A stretch of DNA of 54,571 nucleotides, from positions 1 through 54,571 of IMG/VR virus record IMGVR_UViG_3300031586_000003. One strand, given 5' to 3'. Source of the DNA: a virus. The notes under the pieces were generated by a model. It was given only the letters and a program-made list of their open reading frames with translations, did not search any database and was not told where the DNA came from. Positions within the stretch are counted from its first letter, which is position 1. Every line of letters begins with the position of its first letter. Position numbers and translations under genes: made by a program. This document shows positions 21,748-28,665 of this stretch, one piece after another.

Positions 21748-22014
21748 TCAAATGGCTTTACAAAAAGGTTTATTCCTTTTTCCCTGCGTTCCTAGAATCT
21801 TCGGAGCTTGTTTAATTCGCTGTATCCATTTTTTGATTTCTCTAGCCAATTCAGGTTCACAAAAATCAGAGTAACATTCCAAAGCTACCATAGCTGCAGG
21901 GTCTTTTCTGGGCACCAGCACAAAAGGGCTATCTACATCTAGCACATCCACTGAGGACTTCCCAGAATTCTGAACGCCTTTTTGATAAACAAGATATTTT
22001 TCATATAGTTTCAT
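21748..22014 (-). CDS. Hypothetical protein, 88 aa
   Basis: Starts MKLYEKYLVYQKGVQNSGKSSVDVLDVDSPFVLVP after AAAAGGAGAAGAAG; longer starts read into the upstream RNA leader and are rejected. The middle has AMVALECYSDFCEPELAREIKKWI. No family recognised. Confidence 0.6.
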   Translation of the reverse strand: MKLYEKYLVYQKGVQNSGKSSVDVLDVDSPFVLVPRKDPAAMVALECYSDFCEPELAREIKKWIQRIKQAPKILGTQGKRNKPFCKAI

Positions 22015-22033
22015 CTTCTTCTCCTTTTTCCTT

Positions 22034-22099
22034 GCCCGCCCTGCCTCACGGACTCTCACCGTGAAGTTAGATACGTTTTCCCGTATTCGCAGAGCGGGC
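22034..22099 (-). ncRNA. Structured leader RNA with GCCCGC stem
   Basis: Closing stem GCCCGC (22034-22039) with GCGGGC (22094-22099), extended by CTG/CAG. Inside are CACGG/CCGTG and ATACG/CGTAT hairpins, giving a three-way junction. It sits in the 97-bp leader of the gene starting at 22014. The closing stem and the following GCAAGGAA equal those at 22525-22599, but the inner hairpins differ. Confidence 0.55.
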
Positions 22100-22111
22100 T
22101 ACATAAGTTAT

Positions 22112-22294
22112 CTATCCATCAAGATAAAAACCACCATCTTCATCATAAATACTACCACTTCTTTCCATTTCATCCGAATTATCACCATAAACTCGTCGAG
22201 ATACTTTCTTCCCTTCTTTTGACGAGGGGTGGTGCAACGTCCCATCTTTTCTCAAAATCGCTTCTCCTCTTTTGTTCCAGACATTCTTTGCCAT
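22112..22294 (-). CDS. Hypothetical protein, 60 aa
   Basis: MAKNVWNKRGEAILRKDGTLHHPSSKEGKKVSRRVYGDNSDEMERSGSIYDEDGG.... Start at the ATG after AAAGGAGGAAGAGCA. Hydrophilic, unfamiliar. Ends before the leader RNA of the next gene. Confidence 0.55.
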   Translation of the reverse strand: MAKNVWNKRGEAILRKDGTLHHPSSKEGKKVSRRVYGDNSDEMERSGSIYDEDGGFYLDG

Positions 22295-22355
22295 TGCTCT
22301 TCCTCCTTTCTTGCCACCTCGGCGAATAACTGCTTTCTCAATTTTCCCCCTTCTT

Positions 22356-22508
22356 TTATTTATCTTCAATGAAATCGCTACCAAAAGCATTTTTAGTATC
22401 TTCTCGGTAAATTCGTTGCTTTATATTTCTGTAAAAAAATCGTCCTCCGTCTCTTTGAGCTGCCTTGTTTAATCCTTTTAACGTCTTTCTTCTTTGTTCT
22501 TTATTCAT
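22356..22508 (-). CDS. Tiny basic protein, 50 aa
   Basis: MNKEQRRKTLKGLNKAAQRDGGRFFYRNIKQRIYRED..., ribosome site GGAGGGGGAA. Ends overlapping the region upstream of the next gene. Basic helix, possibly nucleic-acid binding; no family. Confidence 0.5.
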   Translation of the reverse strand: MNKEQRRKTLKGLNKAAQRDGGRFFYRNIKQRIYREDTKNAFGSDFIEDK

Positions 22509-22524
22509 TTCCCCCTCCTTCCTT

Positions 22525-22599
22525 GCCCGCCCTGGCAGGATTACAGCGCGCTTGTCACCTTACGTCCTGCCCGCAAATGAGGTGGCGTACAGAGCGGGC
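22525..22599 (-). ncRNA. GGCAGGAT-type leader RNA with a pseudoknot
   Basis: Closing stem GCCCGC (22525-22530) with GCGGGC (22594-22599). Inside, GGCAGGA (22534-22540) pairs with TCCTGCC (22565-22571), and CACCT (22556-22560) pairs with AGGTG (22580-22584). These cross, an H-type pseudoknot. It fills the leader before the 50-aa gene. The GGCAGGAT start and ACAG before the closing strand match the elements at 14952 and 33903. Confidence 0.55.
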
Positions 22600-22604
22600 T
22601 ATAT

Positions 22605-22823
22605 TCAATCAATAACCACCCGGTACCCCATAATCCTAGTAAAACGCCTTTCCCTCCTTTCGTCTGGTTTTTCCTTATAAACCCGGGGCGCCGGGTGGGG
22701 TTTCACTTCCAGCCTGCCGAGCTGGGCGGTTATCTGCCAGCGGTTGCGCCTGTAATAAAGCAGCTTGCCGTCGACGTCGGAGAATGTCCTGGTGTAACCG
22801 TTCTTTCTGGCTGTGTATATCAT
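22605..22823 (-). CDS. Hypothetical protein, 72 aa
   Basis: MIYTARKNGYTRTFSDVDGKLLYYRRNRWQITAQLG..., very basic, with YYRRNRW and ERRERRFTRI. Ribosome site GGAGGTAAG. Could bind nucleic acid. No family recognised. Confidence 0.55.
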   Translation of the reverse strand: MIYTARKNGYTRTFSDVDGKLLYYRRNRWQITAQLGRLEVKPHPAPRVYKEKPDERRERRFTRIMGYRVVID

Positions 22824-22826
22824 TTC

Positions 22827-22979
22827 TTACCTCCTCTCAGTTTGTTTTCTCCATTCAGCTAAACATTCTTTTTCAAACAAATTCCAAATCTCATTTAGGA
22901 GTTTGTTTTCCTTGTCTTTCCACTTGTGCCGATTCCACTCACAAAGAAGCCTAGTTAATTTCTCTATTCTTTCTTTCAT
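22827..22979 (-). CDS. Tiny helical protein, 50 aa
   Basis: MKERIEKLTRLLCEWNRHKWKDKENKLLNEIWNLFEKECLAEWRKQTERR, printed here in two parts: MKERIEKLTRLLCEWNRH then KWKDKENKLLNEIW. All helix, Trp-rich. ATGA overlap with the ssDNA-binding gene upstream, suggesting coupling and a possible replication partner. Confidence 0.5.
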   Translation of the reverse strand: MKERIEKLTRLLCEWNRHKWKDKENKLLNEIWNLFEKECLAEWRKQTERR

Positions 22980-23899
22980 TTTTTGCCCCCCAGCTCCTTT
23001 TGCAGCTCCTCAAACATATCGTCAAACACAGAGTCTATCTCCACCAGGTAGTCGTTTGAGAGGCCCAGAAATGATTTGACTTGATAGTTCTTAGTCAGCC
23101 ACTCTTCCAACCCCAGCCCCTTCGTCTTGCCGCTCACAAACAGCTCTGCGAACCGCTTGCCCAGCCGCTTTATCAGCTTGTCGCGGTCGAAGTCCTTATC
23201 GACTACTTTGTCTAAGGATGTTCCCGGCACGGTTTCTATCTTTTCTATGGTATTTTCTTCTAGCTTCTTTCCCTCTTTGGGTTTTCCGATTGCAGCGCCT
23301 TTTTCTAAATGATCCATTCTTTCAGGTTTAACGCGCTCTTGCTCTTCTCCTTTTTTGGGTTCATTGTTGTATATCCACCCCAGCCAGCCATCAGCTTCCT
23401 TCTCCACTGCCTTGCTCCATTTCAGGCCCGCCTCGATGAGGGATTTAGCAACGGCGCTTTTGGTGATAATTCTCTGCTCTTTATCCTTTCGGTGATCCCA
23501 ATATTCTCGTTCATCCTCTTTAGAATCAAGCACACCCGACCCACCCTGGGGTGGTTTTTCACTATTCAAGAGCTTTACTTTCCCCCTCGCCAGCCTGCGC
23601 TCGTCCTTATAGATGTCGGTCTTGGCATCCTCAACCCTAATCCTTTTACCTATCGCTGTTCCAGGGATGGCCTCCTCGGCCTTATTGGCTATGAAATCAA
23701 CGACAATCGCTCCCGTGCCGTCATTTATAACCAGTTTCTGACTCCAGAACGCCTGGCCTTCCCTCTTCCCACTCTTTACTTTGCGCTCATATGCCTGTCT
23801 AGCTTCCTTGACGGTGGCCTCCAGGGTGATGTCGGACATCTTGGTGAAGATGGTCTCATCTAGGTCTAACAGCTTTTTGATGGTTATATTGTCGCTCAT
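22976..23899 (-). CDS. OB-fold protein, putative single-stranded DNA-binding protein
   Basis: 307 aa. Residues about 15-115 look like an OB fold: ITLEATVKEARQAYE, FWSQKLVINDGTGAIVVDFI, GTAIGKRIRVEDAKTDIY, ARGKVKLL. A charged linker with KPPQGGSG follows, then a helical C-terminal domain (RDKLIKRLGKRFAELF, WLTKNYQVKSFLGLS). Next to the exonuclease and initiator genes, so ssDNA binding in replication or recombination is a good guess. It is not a close SSB relative. Confidence 0.6.
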   Translation of the reverse strand: MSDNITIKKLLDLDETIFTKMSDITLEATVKEARQAYERKVKSGKREGQAFWSQKLVINDGTGAIVVDFIANKAEEAIPGTAIGKRIRVEDAKTDIYKDERRLARGKVKLLNSEKPPQGGSGVLDSKEDEREYWDHRKDKEQRIITKSAVAKSLIEAGLKWSKAVEKEADGWLGWIYNNEPKKGEEQERVKPERMDHLEKGAAIGKPKEGKKLEENTIEKIETVPGTSLDKVVDKDFDRDKLIKRLGKRFAELFVSGKTKGLGLEEWLTKNYQVKSFLGLSNDYLVEIDSVFDDMFEELQKELGGKK

Positions 23900-24048
23900 G
23901 ATTCCCCCCTTTCTTTTTCTAGCTCTTTTACTAAATTATTTACAATATCAAAGAGCCGAATTACCACTACGGTCTCCTCCCAAAAATAATCGTGGTCTAT
24001 CTTTATCTTTAGTTCGTTTAGTTCTTTGCGTATTTCTTTTAGATTCAT
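23896..24048 (-). CDS. Tiny coiled-coil protein, 50 aa
   Basis: MNLKEIRKELNELKIKIDHDYFWEETVVVIRLFDIV..., ribosome site GGGGGAAATT. Ends in ATGA overlap with the ssDNA-binding gene. Helical heptads suggest oligomerisation. Role unknown. Confidence 0.5.
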   Translation of the reverse strand: MNLKEIRKELNELKIKIDHDYFWEETVVVIRLFDIVNNLVKELEKERGES

Positions 24049-24129
24049 AATTTCCCCCTTTCTTTAGGCTCTGGATAAATTTTCTTTGGTCATTGATTTT
24101 ACCGAATGGTAAGTTTTGTTTCTTCATTT
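23948..24129 (-). CDS. Possible small basic protein, 60 aa
   Basis: MKKQNLPFGKINDQRKFIQSLKKGG..., starting in an ATGA overlap with the exonuclease stop. The second half overlaps the next gene in another frame and becomes a run of Arg/Lys/Thr. The start junction looks real; the tail may be only a consequence of the overlap. Confidence 0.35.
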
Positions 24130-24861
24130 TCCCTTTATCTTCTTGTGTGTTTGATATATGTCCAGCAGATTCAGGAAGATTCCCCAATATAGGTCTATAT
24201 TGCCGACCACCTGCTCCTGGAAGGTCTCACTCTCAGCCCGGGGTATGTTGAGGATTCTCACCTTGTCCACTCCATAGCCATTTTCTATAAGCAAATGCCA
24301 ATATGCGACTACCTGAACAAAATGCTCAGGATATATGCCTGACCCGGTCTTCAGGTCAACCAGTTCAAATCGTACCCCCTCACTCCGTGCATATATATCA
24401 AGGGTTCCCCCAAATCCAAAAGTCTCACTGACCAAAGGTTTCTCTATTAAAATCGGCTCTATCTTGTGGTCTTTTTCCCACTCCCAAAAACTTAAAACCG
24501 AATTCTCAGCTTGGTCGATCTGGTTCTTGGAATACTCGCTGGTATCCGTTCTCTTTCCTGAGAGCCGATCGGTAATCATAGCATGTGCCAAAATCCCTAT
24601 GTCTGCCTTTTCATCTCTGTATTTGTTCGCCGAGATTCCTTCCAGTCCTATTCTGTTCGCCCAATTAACCAAGGTCTGTTTGTTCCAGCCCAATTGTCCG
24701 ACTATGGTCGTGGCACCAGGGACTATCGTGCCATCTTCCTTTCGATATGTCTGGTGCGCCCTGACTTTTTTCCCTATTTTCTCCTTCTTCTTTTTCGGCC
24801 TTCCCCCCTTGTTCTCTATTAGCACTACTTTGGCCTTATTCGGCTCCCATAATAGCGTCAT
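24124..24861 (-). CDS. PD-(D/E)XK exonuclease, RecB/Cas4-like
   Basis: 245 aa. Conserved nuclease core: IGILAHAMITDRL (His of motif I), GFGGTLDIYARSEG (catalytic Asp), RFELVDLKTGSGIYPEHFVQVVAYWHLL (D-L-K and the Q-x3-Y motif). Basic N-terminal tail GGRPKKKKEKIGKKVRAH. A phage recombination exonuclease, with the ssDNA-binding protein as likely partner. It lacks the Cys cluster of Cas4. Confidence 0.85.
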   Translation of the reverse strand: MTLLWEPNKAKVVLIENKGGRPKKKKEKIGKKVRAHQTYRKEDGTIVPGATTIVGQLGWNKQTLVNWANRIGLEGISANKYRDEKADIGILAHAMITDRLSGKRTDTSEYSKNQIDQAENSVLSFWEWEKDHKIEPILIEKPLVSETFGFGGTLDIYARSEGVRFELVDLKTGSGIYPEHFVQVVAYWHLLIENGYGVDKVRILNIPRAESETFQEQVVGNIDLYWGIFLNLLDIYQTHKKIKGK

Positions 24862-24871
24862 TTTCCCCTCC

Positions 24872-25021
24872 TCAATAAACCCTCAAATTCCCCTTGCCGA
24901 CCAGCCAATTCTTTACGATCCGCTCGATTAGCTCCCTCGGCAAGAGGGCTTCCTTTCCCGCTTCCCTTGCCAGCGCCTCGGATGCTTCGTGGTCTAGGAT
25001 AATCTGGTAGCATCTTTTCAT
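24872..25021 (-). CDS. Small ribbon-helix-helix-like protein, 49 aa
   Basis: MKRCYQIILDHEASEALAREAGKEALLPRELIERIV.... One strand (CYQIIL) followed by two helices matches the CopG-type ribbon-helix-helix layout of small repressors. Overlaps the upstream gene in ATGA. DNA binding inferred only. Confidence 0.5.
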   Translation of the reverse strand: MKRCYQIILDHEASEALAREAGKEALLPRELIERIVKNWLVGKGNLRVY

Positions 25022-25155
25022 CGTTTGACCTCCAGCCCCGACACCAGCCTTATCTCCGGGAACTCGCTGACCGTTCCATTCCTGAAAATAATGTTAGGGC
25101 GGTTGATCATCCTTTTCACTCTCTTTTTCTCTCTTCCCTTAATTCTTTTTTTCAT
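25018..25155 (-). CDS. Tiny basic protein, 45 aa
   Basis: MKKRIKGREKKRVKRMINRPNIIFRNGTVSEFPEIRLVSG.... Extremely basic N-terminus. Overlaps its neighbours by four bases. Could bind nucleic acid; unrecognised. Confidence 0.45.
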   Translation of the reverse strand: MKKRIKGREKKRVKRMINRPNIIFRNGTVSEFPEIRLVSGLEVKR

Positions 25156-25349
25156 AATTCCTCCTTTGCGTAAATTAATCCGATAAATTCTCTTAGCGCC
25201 TTGTTGGATCTTCTTGTTTTAATACCCCTGCGGATACTAGGATGCTCAAGCCCAATCCCCTTATTCCAGGGAACTCTGCCCGTCATAAGGCGAGATACTC
25301 TTTCTTTTGCTTGTTCACTGCTGCGTTTATCCATTTTGCGTTTTTTCAA
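25152..25349 (-). CDS. Small basic protein, 65 aa, TTG start
   Basis: Starts at TTG 7 bases after AAGGAG, inside the end of the upstream gene. Contains RVSRLMTGRVPWNKGIGLEHPSIRRG: W-N-K-G is a motif of NUMOD-type or phage DNA-binding segments. Function unknown. Confidence 0.5.
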   Translation of the reverse strand: MKKRKMDKRSSEQAKERVSRLMTGRVPWNKGIGLEHPSIRRGIKTRRSNKALREFIGLIYAKEEL

Positions 25350-25506
25350 CCTTGATCTCCTTCCCGTCAGTCATAATTAGCCTTAATGTTCCGTCTAAGG
25401 GCCATCTGATAAAAGCAAATTTCTTATCTTCCCCGAATTTCTTCTTTGCCTTCTTAATAACTCCTTGAATATCGTCCGTGCGGCTTATTTTAAGTATTTG
25501 CGTCAC
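25327..25506 (-). CDS. Hypothetical protein, 59 aa, GTG start
   Basis: VTQILKISRTDDIQGVIKKAKKKFGEDKKFAFIRWPLDGTLRLIMTDGKEIKVEK..., ribosome site GGAGGGGAAG. Alternating helix and strands (IRWPLDGTLRLIM). Overlaps the next gene's TTG start. No family recognised. Confidence 0.5.
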   Translation of the reverse strand: MTQILKISRTDDIQGVIKKAKKKFGEDKKFAFIRWPLDGTLRLIMTDGKEIKVEKTQNG

Positions 25507-25703
25507 CTTCCCCTCCTTTTATTTGGAATAGCATTATACTTAATCATTATTCTAACTTGTTCTAGTGCTTTAACTCTCTCTTTTATTTGTCGCTCCAAGC
25601 CAGTCTCACGGTATTCTGGCCCTATTTTATCACTCGGCACTCCGCTTGACTCCAGTAGTGACCGCTCAATTTCCTTAATTATTTTTTTGTATTTGTTTAT
25701 CAT
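25503..25703 (-). CDS. Hypothetical helical protein, 66 aa
   Basis: Start MINKYKKIIKEIERSLLESSG after GAGATGAGG; ends RIMIKYNAIPNKRRGR. Helical and charged. Start overlaps the tiny gene before it. Confidence 0.5.
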   Translation of the reverse strand: MINKYKKIIKEIERSLLESSGVPSDKIGPEYRETGLERQIKERVKALEQVRIMIKYNAIPNKRRGR

Positions 25704-25785
25704 CCTCATCTCTCCAATCAAGAATTGCTACTTTAGCCCCCGCTTCTCCTAATACCTCAATATATTCTTGCCACTCGTTACTCAT
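25675..25785 (-). CDS. Tiny protein, 36 aa
   Basis: MSNEWQEYIEVLGEAGAKVAILDWRDEDDKQIQKNN, in parts MSNEWQEYIEVLGEAG and AKVAILDWRDED. Strong ribosome site GGAGGGGGAG. Overlaps both neighbours. Unrecognised. Confidence 0.45.
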   Translation of the reverse strand: MSNEWQEYIEVLGEAGAKVAILDWRDEDDKQIQKNN

Positions 25786-26122
25786 CTCCCCCTCCTTTTT
25801 TTCGCTCTTCTATATAATGGCTACCCGTCTGCTTTATGCGGGCTTTTATGAGGTCTTTTAGCTCGCCGATGCGGTTGAGGTAGTCGTGGGGTTCAATTCG
25901 CAGTTTTTTGTTGAGGTAGAGCTGGATTAAGTCCTCGGTTTCCTCGTTTTTTTCCAGCACAATTTCCTTGGTTTCCGAGAAGGGCGTATCCTGGACACGC
26001 AGGAATTTCAGCCCCTGGTGCTCTGTCCCGTCCTCGTGATAATGCTTGCCCGTGAGGGCAGCCGCTATCGAAGCGTTCTCGAAAACTATTTCCCCGTCTG
26101 TTTCGTCGTAGCGTTTTTTCAT
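25778..26122 (-). CDS. Hypothetical protein, 114 aa
   Basis: MKKRYDETDGEIVFENASIAAALTGKHYHEDGTEHQ, then VQDTPFSETKEIVLE and a helical C-terminus with RIKQTGSHYIEERKK. No family recognised. ATGA overlap with the YopX gene. Confidence 0.55.
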   Translation of the reverse strand: MKKRYDETDGEIVFENASIAAALTGKHYHEDGTEHQGLKFLRVQDTPFSETKEIVLEKNEETEDLIQLYLNKKLRIEPHDYLNRIGELKDLIKARIKQTGSHYIEERKKGGGDE

Positions 26123-26529
26123 ACCTTATTCTCCTTTAATAGCTCATTATTCTCGTAGATGTTGCCGATTAGTTTTATTTCTAAATCTTTATGGAGGGGC
26201 TCATCCTTATCTCCATATCTGACAAACCAACCATTGCCAATTGTCTCCCCACTTTCATCGGACTTGTAACTTCCAAATTCTACGACGACATGCCCGATAT
26301 AATAATCTCTACTAATATCAATAATATCCCCCTCGTAAATCTCCTTGCCGTTTTTGTCCAGCAGGTTAGTAAATAAATTCCTATCAGTAGCATACAAAAA
26401 GGCAGGATACCATATCGTTTCACCTTTTTTCAGGTGTTCCCAGTGAGCGTTAGAACCGTCTCCCTTGTACCACCTCTCGTAACCTATTATTTCGTCTCCT
26501 ATTCTTAATCTAAATTTTATCTCTTTCAT
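26119..26529 (-). CDS. YopX family protein
   Basis: 136 aa: MKEIKFRLRIGDEI, then the signature FTNLLDKNGKEIYEGDII with VVEFGSYK..., and the closing KLIGNIYENNELL. This matches the YopX family common in phages of Gram-positive hosts and others. Function unknown. Part of the early gene chain. Confidence 0.85.
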   Translation of the reverse strand: MKEIKFRLRIGDEIIGYERWYKGDGSNAHWEHLKKGETIWYPAFLYATDRNLFTNLLDKNGKEIYEGDIIDISRDYYIGHVVVEFGSYKSDESGETIGNGWFVRYGDKDEPLHKDLEIKLIGNIYENNELLKENKV

Positions 26530-26708
26530 ACCTCCACCCTCCTTTTTACCCCCCCCGTCCTGCTATTAGGCGGGGTGATTTTCCATCTTTCTTCTAGCAG
26601 TCTCATCTTAGATAATAAAGTTTGACGAATCACTCCTTGCCCTGCTAATAACGGTAGCCTATTTTTTATGTAATCCTTCAATTCTTTCCAGGCATTTTTG
26701 TAAAGCAT
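26526..26708 (-). CDS. Hypothetical protein, 60 aa
   Basis: MLYKNAWKELKDYIKNRLPLLAGQGVIRQTLLSKMRLLEERW..., a helical phage protein type often seen next to YopX. Preceded by a triple RNA array in its leader. ATGA overlap with YopX. Confidence 0.55.
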   Translation of the reverse strand: MLYKNAWKELKDYIKNRLPLLAGQGVIRQTLLSKMRLLEERWKITPPNSRTGGVKRRVEV

Positions 26709-26727
26709 CTACCTTTCTCCTTTATGA

Positions 26728-26922
26728 GGGGGAAGAGCAAACAAGCCTTAGCTGTTGCATTATATAACTAGCATCTTCCCCTGTCCGAATATTGTTTGCA
26801 GCGGGGGAGGAGCAGGAGCTTACTAGCTTTCGCACTGCCTTCTTAGCTTCCTCCCCGCAATTTTTTCGTAGAGATGGGAGCAGTGAGGATCTAGAATTTC
26901 TCACGAAGATGATAGCATCCCA
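26728..26922. ncRNA. Tandem array of three GCA/TAGC stem-closed RNAs (copies 3-5)
   Basis: Copy 3: GGGGAAGA (26729) with TCTTCCCC (26774-26781). Copy 4: GCGGGG(G)AGGA (26801) with TCCTCCCCGC (26849-26858). Copy 5: TGGGA (26875) with TCCCA (26918-26922). In each, GCA follows the 5' strand and TAGC plus one base precede the 3' strand; the gaps are 29, 29 and 30 bases. Closing stems differ in sequence yet keep pairing, good evidence for an RNA. The array lies between a small HTH gene and the 60-aa gene; an open frame through it follows the hairpins and is not convincing. Confidence 0.6.
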
Positions 26923-26936
26923 CCCCCATATTTTAG

Positions 26937-27101
26937 TCATTTTTTATTCTTTTTCCTCGGAATTCCATTTCTTTCCAAAACATTAATTATCGTAGAATGA
27001 GTGCAATTCCACTCTTTAGCAAGGTTTGATAATGTTTTATGGTCTCTCAAAAAGGTAAGACAAATCAAGGCTTCTTGTTCTTGGGTAAATCTTCTAGGCA
27101 A
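26937..27101 (-). CDS. Small HTH protein, 54 aa, TTG start
   Basis: LPRRFTQEQEALICLTFLRD, then TLSNLAKEWNCTHSTIINVLERNGIPRK. A Hin- or resolvase-like helix-turn-helix (recognition helix THSTIINVLERN). TTG start after GGAGGAAAAAC. Paralogue of the protein at 28265-28477. Downstream of a clear promoter with extra TTGACA copies near its start, a possible self-operator. Confidence 0.7.
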   Translation of the reverse strand: MPRRFTQEQEALICLTFLRDHKTLSNLAKEWNCTHSTIINVLERNGIPRKKNKK

Positions 27102-27115
27102 GTTTTTCCTCCAAA

Positions 27116-27132
27116 TGTCAAGTATTTGTCAA
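27116..27132. promoter_or_regulatory. Two direct TTGACA repeats in the HTH gene leader
   Basis: TGTCAA at 27116 and 27127 (TTGACA on the minus strand), 11 bases apart, lie between the -10 box of the promoter and the TTG start. Too close to the gene to serve as its own -35 boxes, they may be an operator for the HTH protein. Confidence 0.35.
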
Positions 27133-27141
27133 GTTAACTAT

Positions 27142-27169
27142 ATTATATACTAATTATTTAAATCGTCAA
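27142..27169 (-). promoter_or_regulatory. Leftward sigma-70 promoter for the HTH gene and RNA array
   Basis: TTGACG (complement of 27164-27169), 16-bp spacer ending TTAGTA, TATAAT (complement of 27142-27147). Nearly the same as the promoters at 28147, 28495 and 14869. It would drive the HTH gene and the array at 26728-26922. Confidence 0.8.
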
Positions 27170-27400
27170 GGGTTTTATCGACTAAATCAGCCACTTCATC
27201 CACACAATCCAGTCCCAACACGCAATTCCTCTCTCCCCACCCTCAAAAAAAGTGCCCCTGTGGTTAGCGGGGGCGGTGACGAACAGTCGGAAAACCATTA
27301 CTATTACTATCATAAATCCTCATTTTTGTCAAATCTTAACTATTGAATAGTATAAATTTTCAATAAATATGTTTAGATTATGAAACAGTTGTCACAATTT
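27170..27400. other. Intergenic region with hairpin and palindrome
   Basis: No gene found. Contains a GC-rich hairpin GCCCC...GGGGC near 27262-27283 and a palindrome ACTATTGAATAGT at 27339-27351. TTGACA (complement of 27327-27332) next to it may be a -35 box, but a matching -10 box is poor (TAGTAA at 17 bp). Probably a regulated promoter region. Confidence 0.35.
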
Positions 27401-27544
27401 CTAAACACACCAAAGGGGAGGAAGTTTTTGATTATGGTCAGCTTGTTGACTAGATACAGCACCAATTTGGTCAACATAGTGAGTATATTTAAGAATACTA
27501 TACTCAGGAATATACAACCACAATGATTTACTCGCACCTCTCAC
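27401..27544 (-). CDS. Doubtful small protein, about 47 aa
   Basis: From a GTG at 27544 (after AGGTGG) it reads VRGASKSLWLYIPEYSILKYTHY.... No family recognised, and a longer ATG start reads through a CCACC/GGTGG hairpin giving a Pro-rich N-terminus. Kept only because the stop-free stretch starts after a plausible ribosome site. Confidence 0.25.
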   Translation of the reverse strand: MRGASKSLWLYIPEYSILKYTHYVDQIGAVSSQQADHNQKLPPLWCV

Positions 27545-27579
27545 CCGACCACCTGCGGGGGGCGGTGGAGAAGCTGGAT

Positions 27580-27810
27580 TTATAGCGAATATGGAATCCA
27601 TAAGAGATCATTAATCCCAAAAGTGACATCAGGACTATGATCTCGAAAATCTATCTTTGCATAATGAGTGAATTGTTTCCAATATTCAGAATGGTCGGCT
27701 GATTCATTGACGGGCAGAAAATCGAAAATAGCTTTACGTCCCTTTTTCCCATTCCAGAGTATATCCCCATTTCTTCCTTTTGCTTTGTTGATTGCTTCTC
27801 TAAATTTCAT
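27580..27810 (-). CDS. Hypothetical protein, 76 aa
   Basis: MKFREAINKAKGRNGDILWNGKKGRKAIFDFLPVNESADHSEYWKQ..., starting immediately at the stop of the previous gene, with GAGGAG as ribosome site. Alternating charged helices and strands; no family recognised. Confidence 0.6.
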   Translation of the reverse strand: MKFREAINKAKGRNGDILWNGKKGRKAIFDFLPVNESADHSEYWKQFTHYAKIDFRDHSPDVTFGINDLLWIPYSL

Positions 27811-28104
27811 TTAGAACTCCTCGTAAAATTTTCTTCCCAGTTCCCATTCGGGACTTCCCTGTGGGAAATCACTGCCAGGTTGGTAATATATGTCGTCATG
27901 CTGGAAAATTGTCATTTTCTCAGTCTCAATTCTCAAAAAGGGCTCAAGTCCCATTGCCTCAATTTCTTGAGAGATTTCAATCATTCTACTGTCTTCTCCG
28001 AACCATACCCAACATTTTTGCTGGGGAAGCCATTTACAACCCATTGCCTTTAATCCCTCTTTTTTAGGGAAAGAATTTCCCCCTGCCTCGATGGCTATCC
28101 TCAT
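27811..28104 (-). CDS. Hypothetical protein, 97 aa, with C-W motif
   Basis: MRIAIEAGGNSFPKKEGLKAMGCKWLPQQKCWVWFGE..., then long helix and GSPEWELGRKFYEEF. The start at 28104 is decided by the promoter: an upstream ATG at 28146 touches the -10 box and would precede transcription start. Ribosome site AAAGGAGGAG. The K-x2-G-C-K-W...W pattern is common in phage early proteins of unknown role. Confidence 0.65.
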   Translation of the reverse strand: MRIAIEAGGNSFPKKEGLKAMGCKWLPQQKCWVWFGEDSRMIEISQEIEAMGLEPFLRIETEKMTIFQHDDIYYQPGSDFPQGSPEWELGRKFYEEF

Positions 28105-28146
28105 TTTCTCCTCCTTTTTCAAATCTTTTGTCTTCATTCTACCCAT

Positions 28147-28174
28147 ATTATATACTATTTTTTCAGATTGTCAA
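28147..28174 (-). promoter_or_regulatory. Leftward sigma-70 promoter
   Basis: TTGACA (complement of 28169-28174), 16-bp spacer ending AATAGTA, TATAAT (complement of 28147-28152). One of the strongest promoters in the window, and it fixes the true start of the following gene. Confidence 0.85.
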
Positions 28175-28264
28175 GGGGTATTTGTCTATATTTCAAGACT
28201 ATTTTTTCACTATCAAGGAGAATTATCTCCCAAAACAAGGCCAGATAAGGATTAGTGGCACTCC

Positions 28265-28477
28265 TCATTTTTTCCCCATCCCCTTCGTTTTTTCCCCACC
28301 CCTCTCATTTTTGTCCTTTCCCCGTCCCCTTCTAGGTATGCTGTATTTTTCCAGAATATTAAATATAGTCCCTATAGCACAATCTCTATCTTCAGCCATC
28401 TTTTCGATTCTACTCTTGGGACTCAGATACTCAACGCAGATTTCTCTCTCCTCCTTATCAGAAAATCTTCTTTTCAT
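28265..28477 (-). CDS. Small HTH protein, 70 aa
   Basis: MKRRFSDKEEREICVEYLSPKSRIEKMAEDRDCAIGTIFNILEKYSIPRRG, shown in parts: RRFSDKEEREICVEYL and CAIGTIFNILEKYSIPRR. Resembles the 54-aa HTH protein at 26937-27101 along its length, followed by a Lys/Gly-rich tail. First gene behind a strong promoter. Likely an early regulator. Confidence 0.7.
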   Translation of the reverse strand: MKRRFSDKEEREICVEYLSPKSRIEKMAEDRDCAIGTIFNILEKYSIPRRGRGKDKNERGGEKTKGMGKK

Positions 28478-28494
28478 TTTCCACCTCCATCCTA

Positions 28495-28522
28495 ATTATA
28501 TATGAAAAGAAAATTTTGTCAA
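28495..28522 (-). promoter_or_regulatory. Leftward sigma-70 promoter for the HTH gene
   Basis: TTGACA (complement of 28517-28522), 16-bp spacer, TATAAT (complement of 28495-28500). Drives the gene ending at 28265. Confidence 0.85.
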
Positions 28523-28559
28523 GTCCCTAAAATTTGAGAATTGTCTTGAAAAAAACGAC

Positions 28560-28577
28560 GGAGAAGCTGGATTTATA
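28560..28577. repeat. 18-bp repeat, second copy
   Basis: GGAGAAGCTGGATTTATA occurs here and at 27567-27584, both in gaps beside promoter regions, about 1 kb apart. Flanks differ. May be a short shared RNA or regulatory piece. Confidence 0.6.
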
Positions 28578-28665
28578 AGATGAACTCTCAGGTCTCCTGA
28601 TTTTTGATTTTTTATTCCTTTATTCATCGGTATTTCGGCGTCTCATTTTGTACTTAGTGGTATGA

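Noticed and set aside
26728-26922. CRISPR array or ToxI-type antitoxin repeats
   Set aside because: Units share structure but not a repeated direct sequence; no spacers, cas genes or toxN-like gene nearby. A decoy role remains only a guess.
26722-26940. 72-aa minus-strand open frame over the triple RNA array
   Set aside because: Its ATG overlaps the HTH stop, but the codons simply read out three hairpins; a Ser/Arg-rich product with no family.
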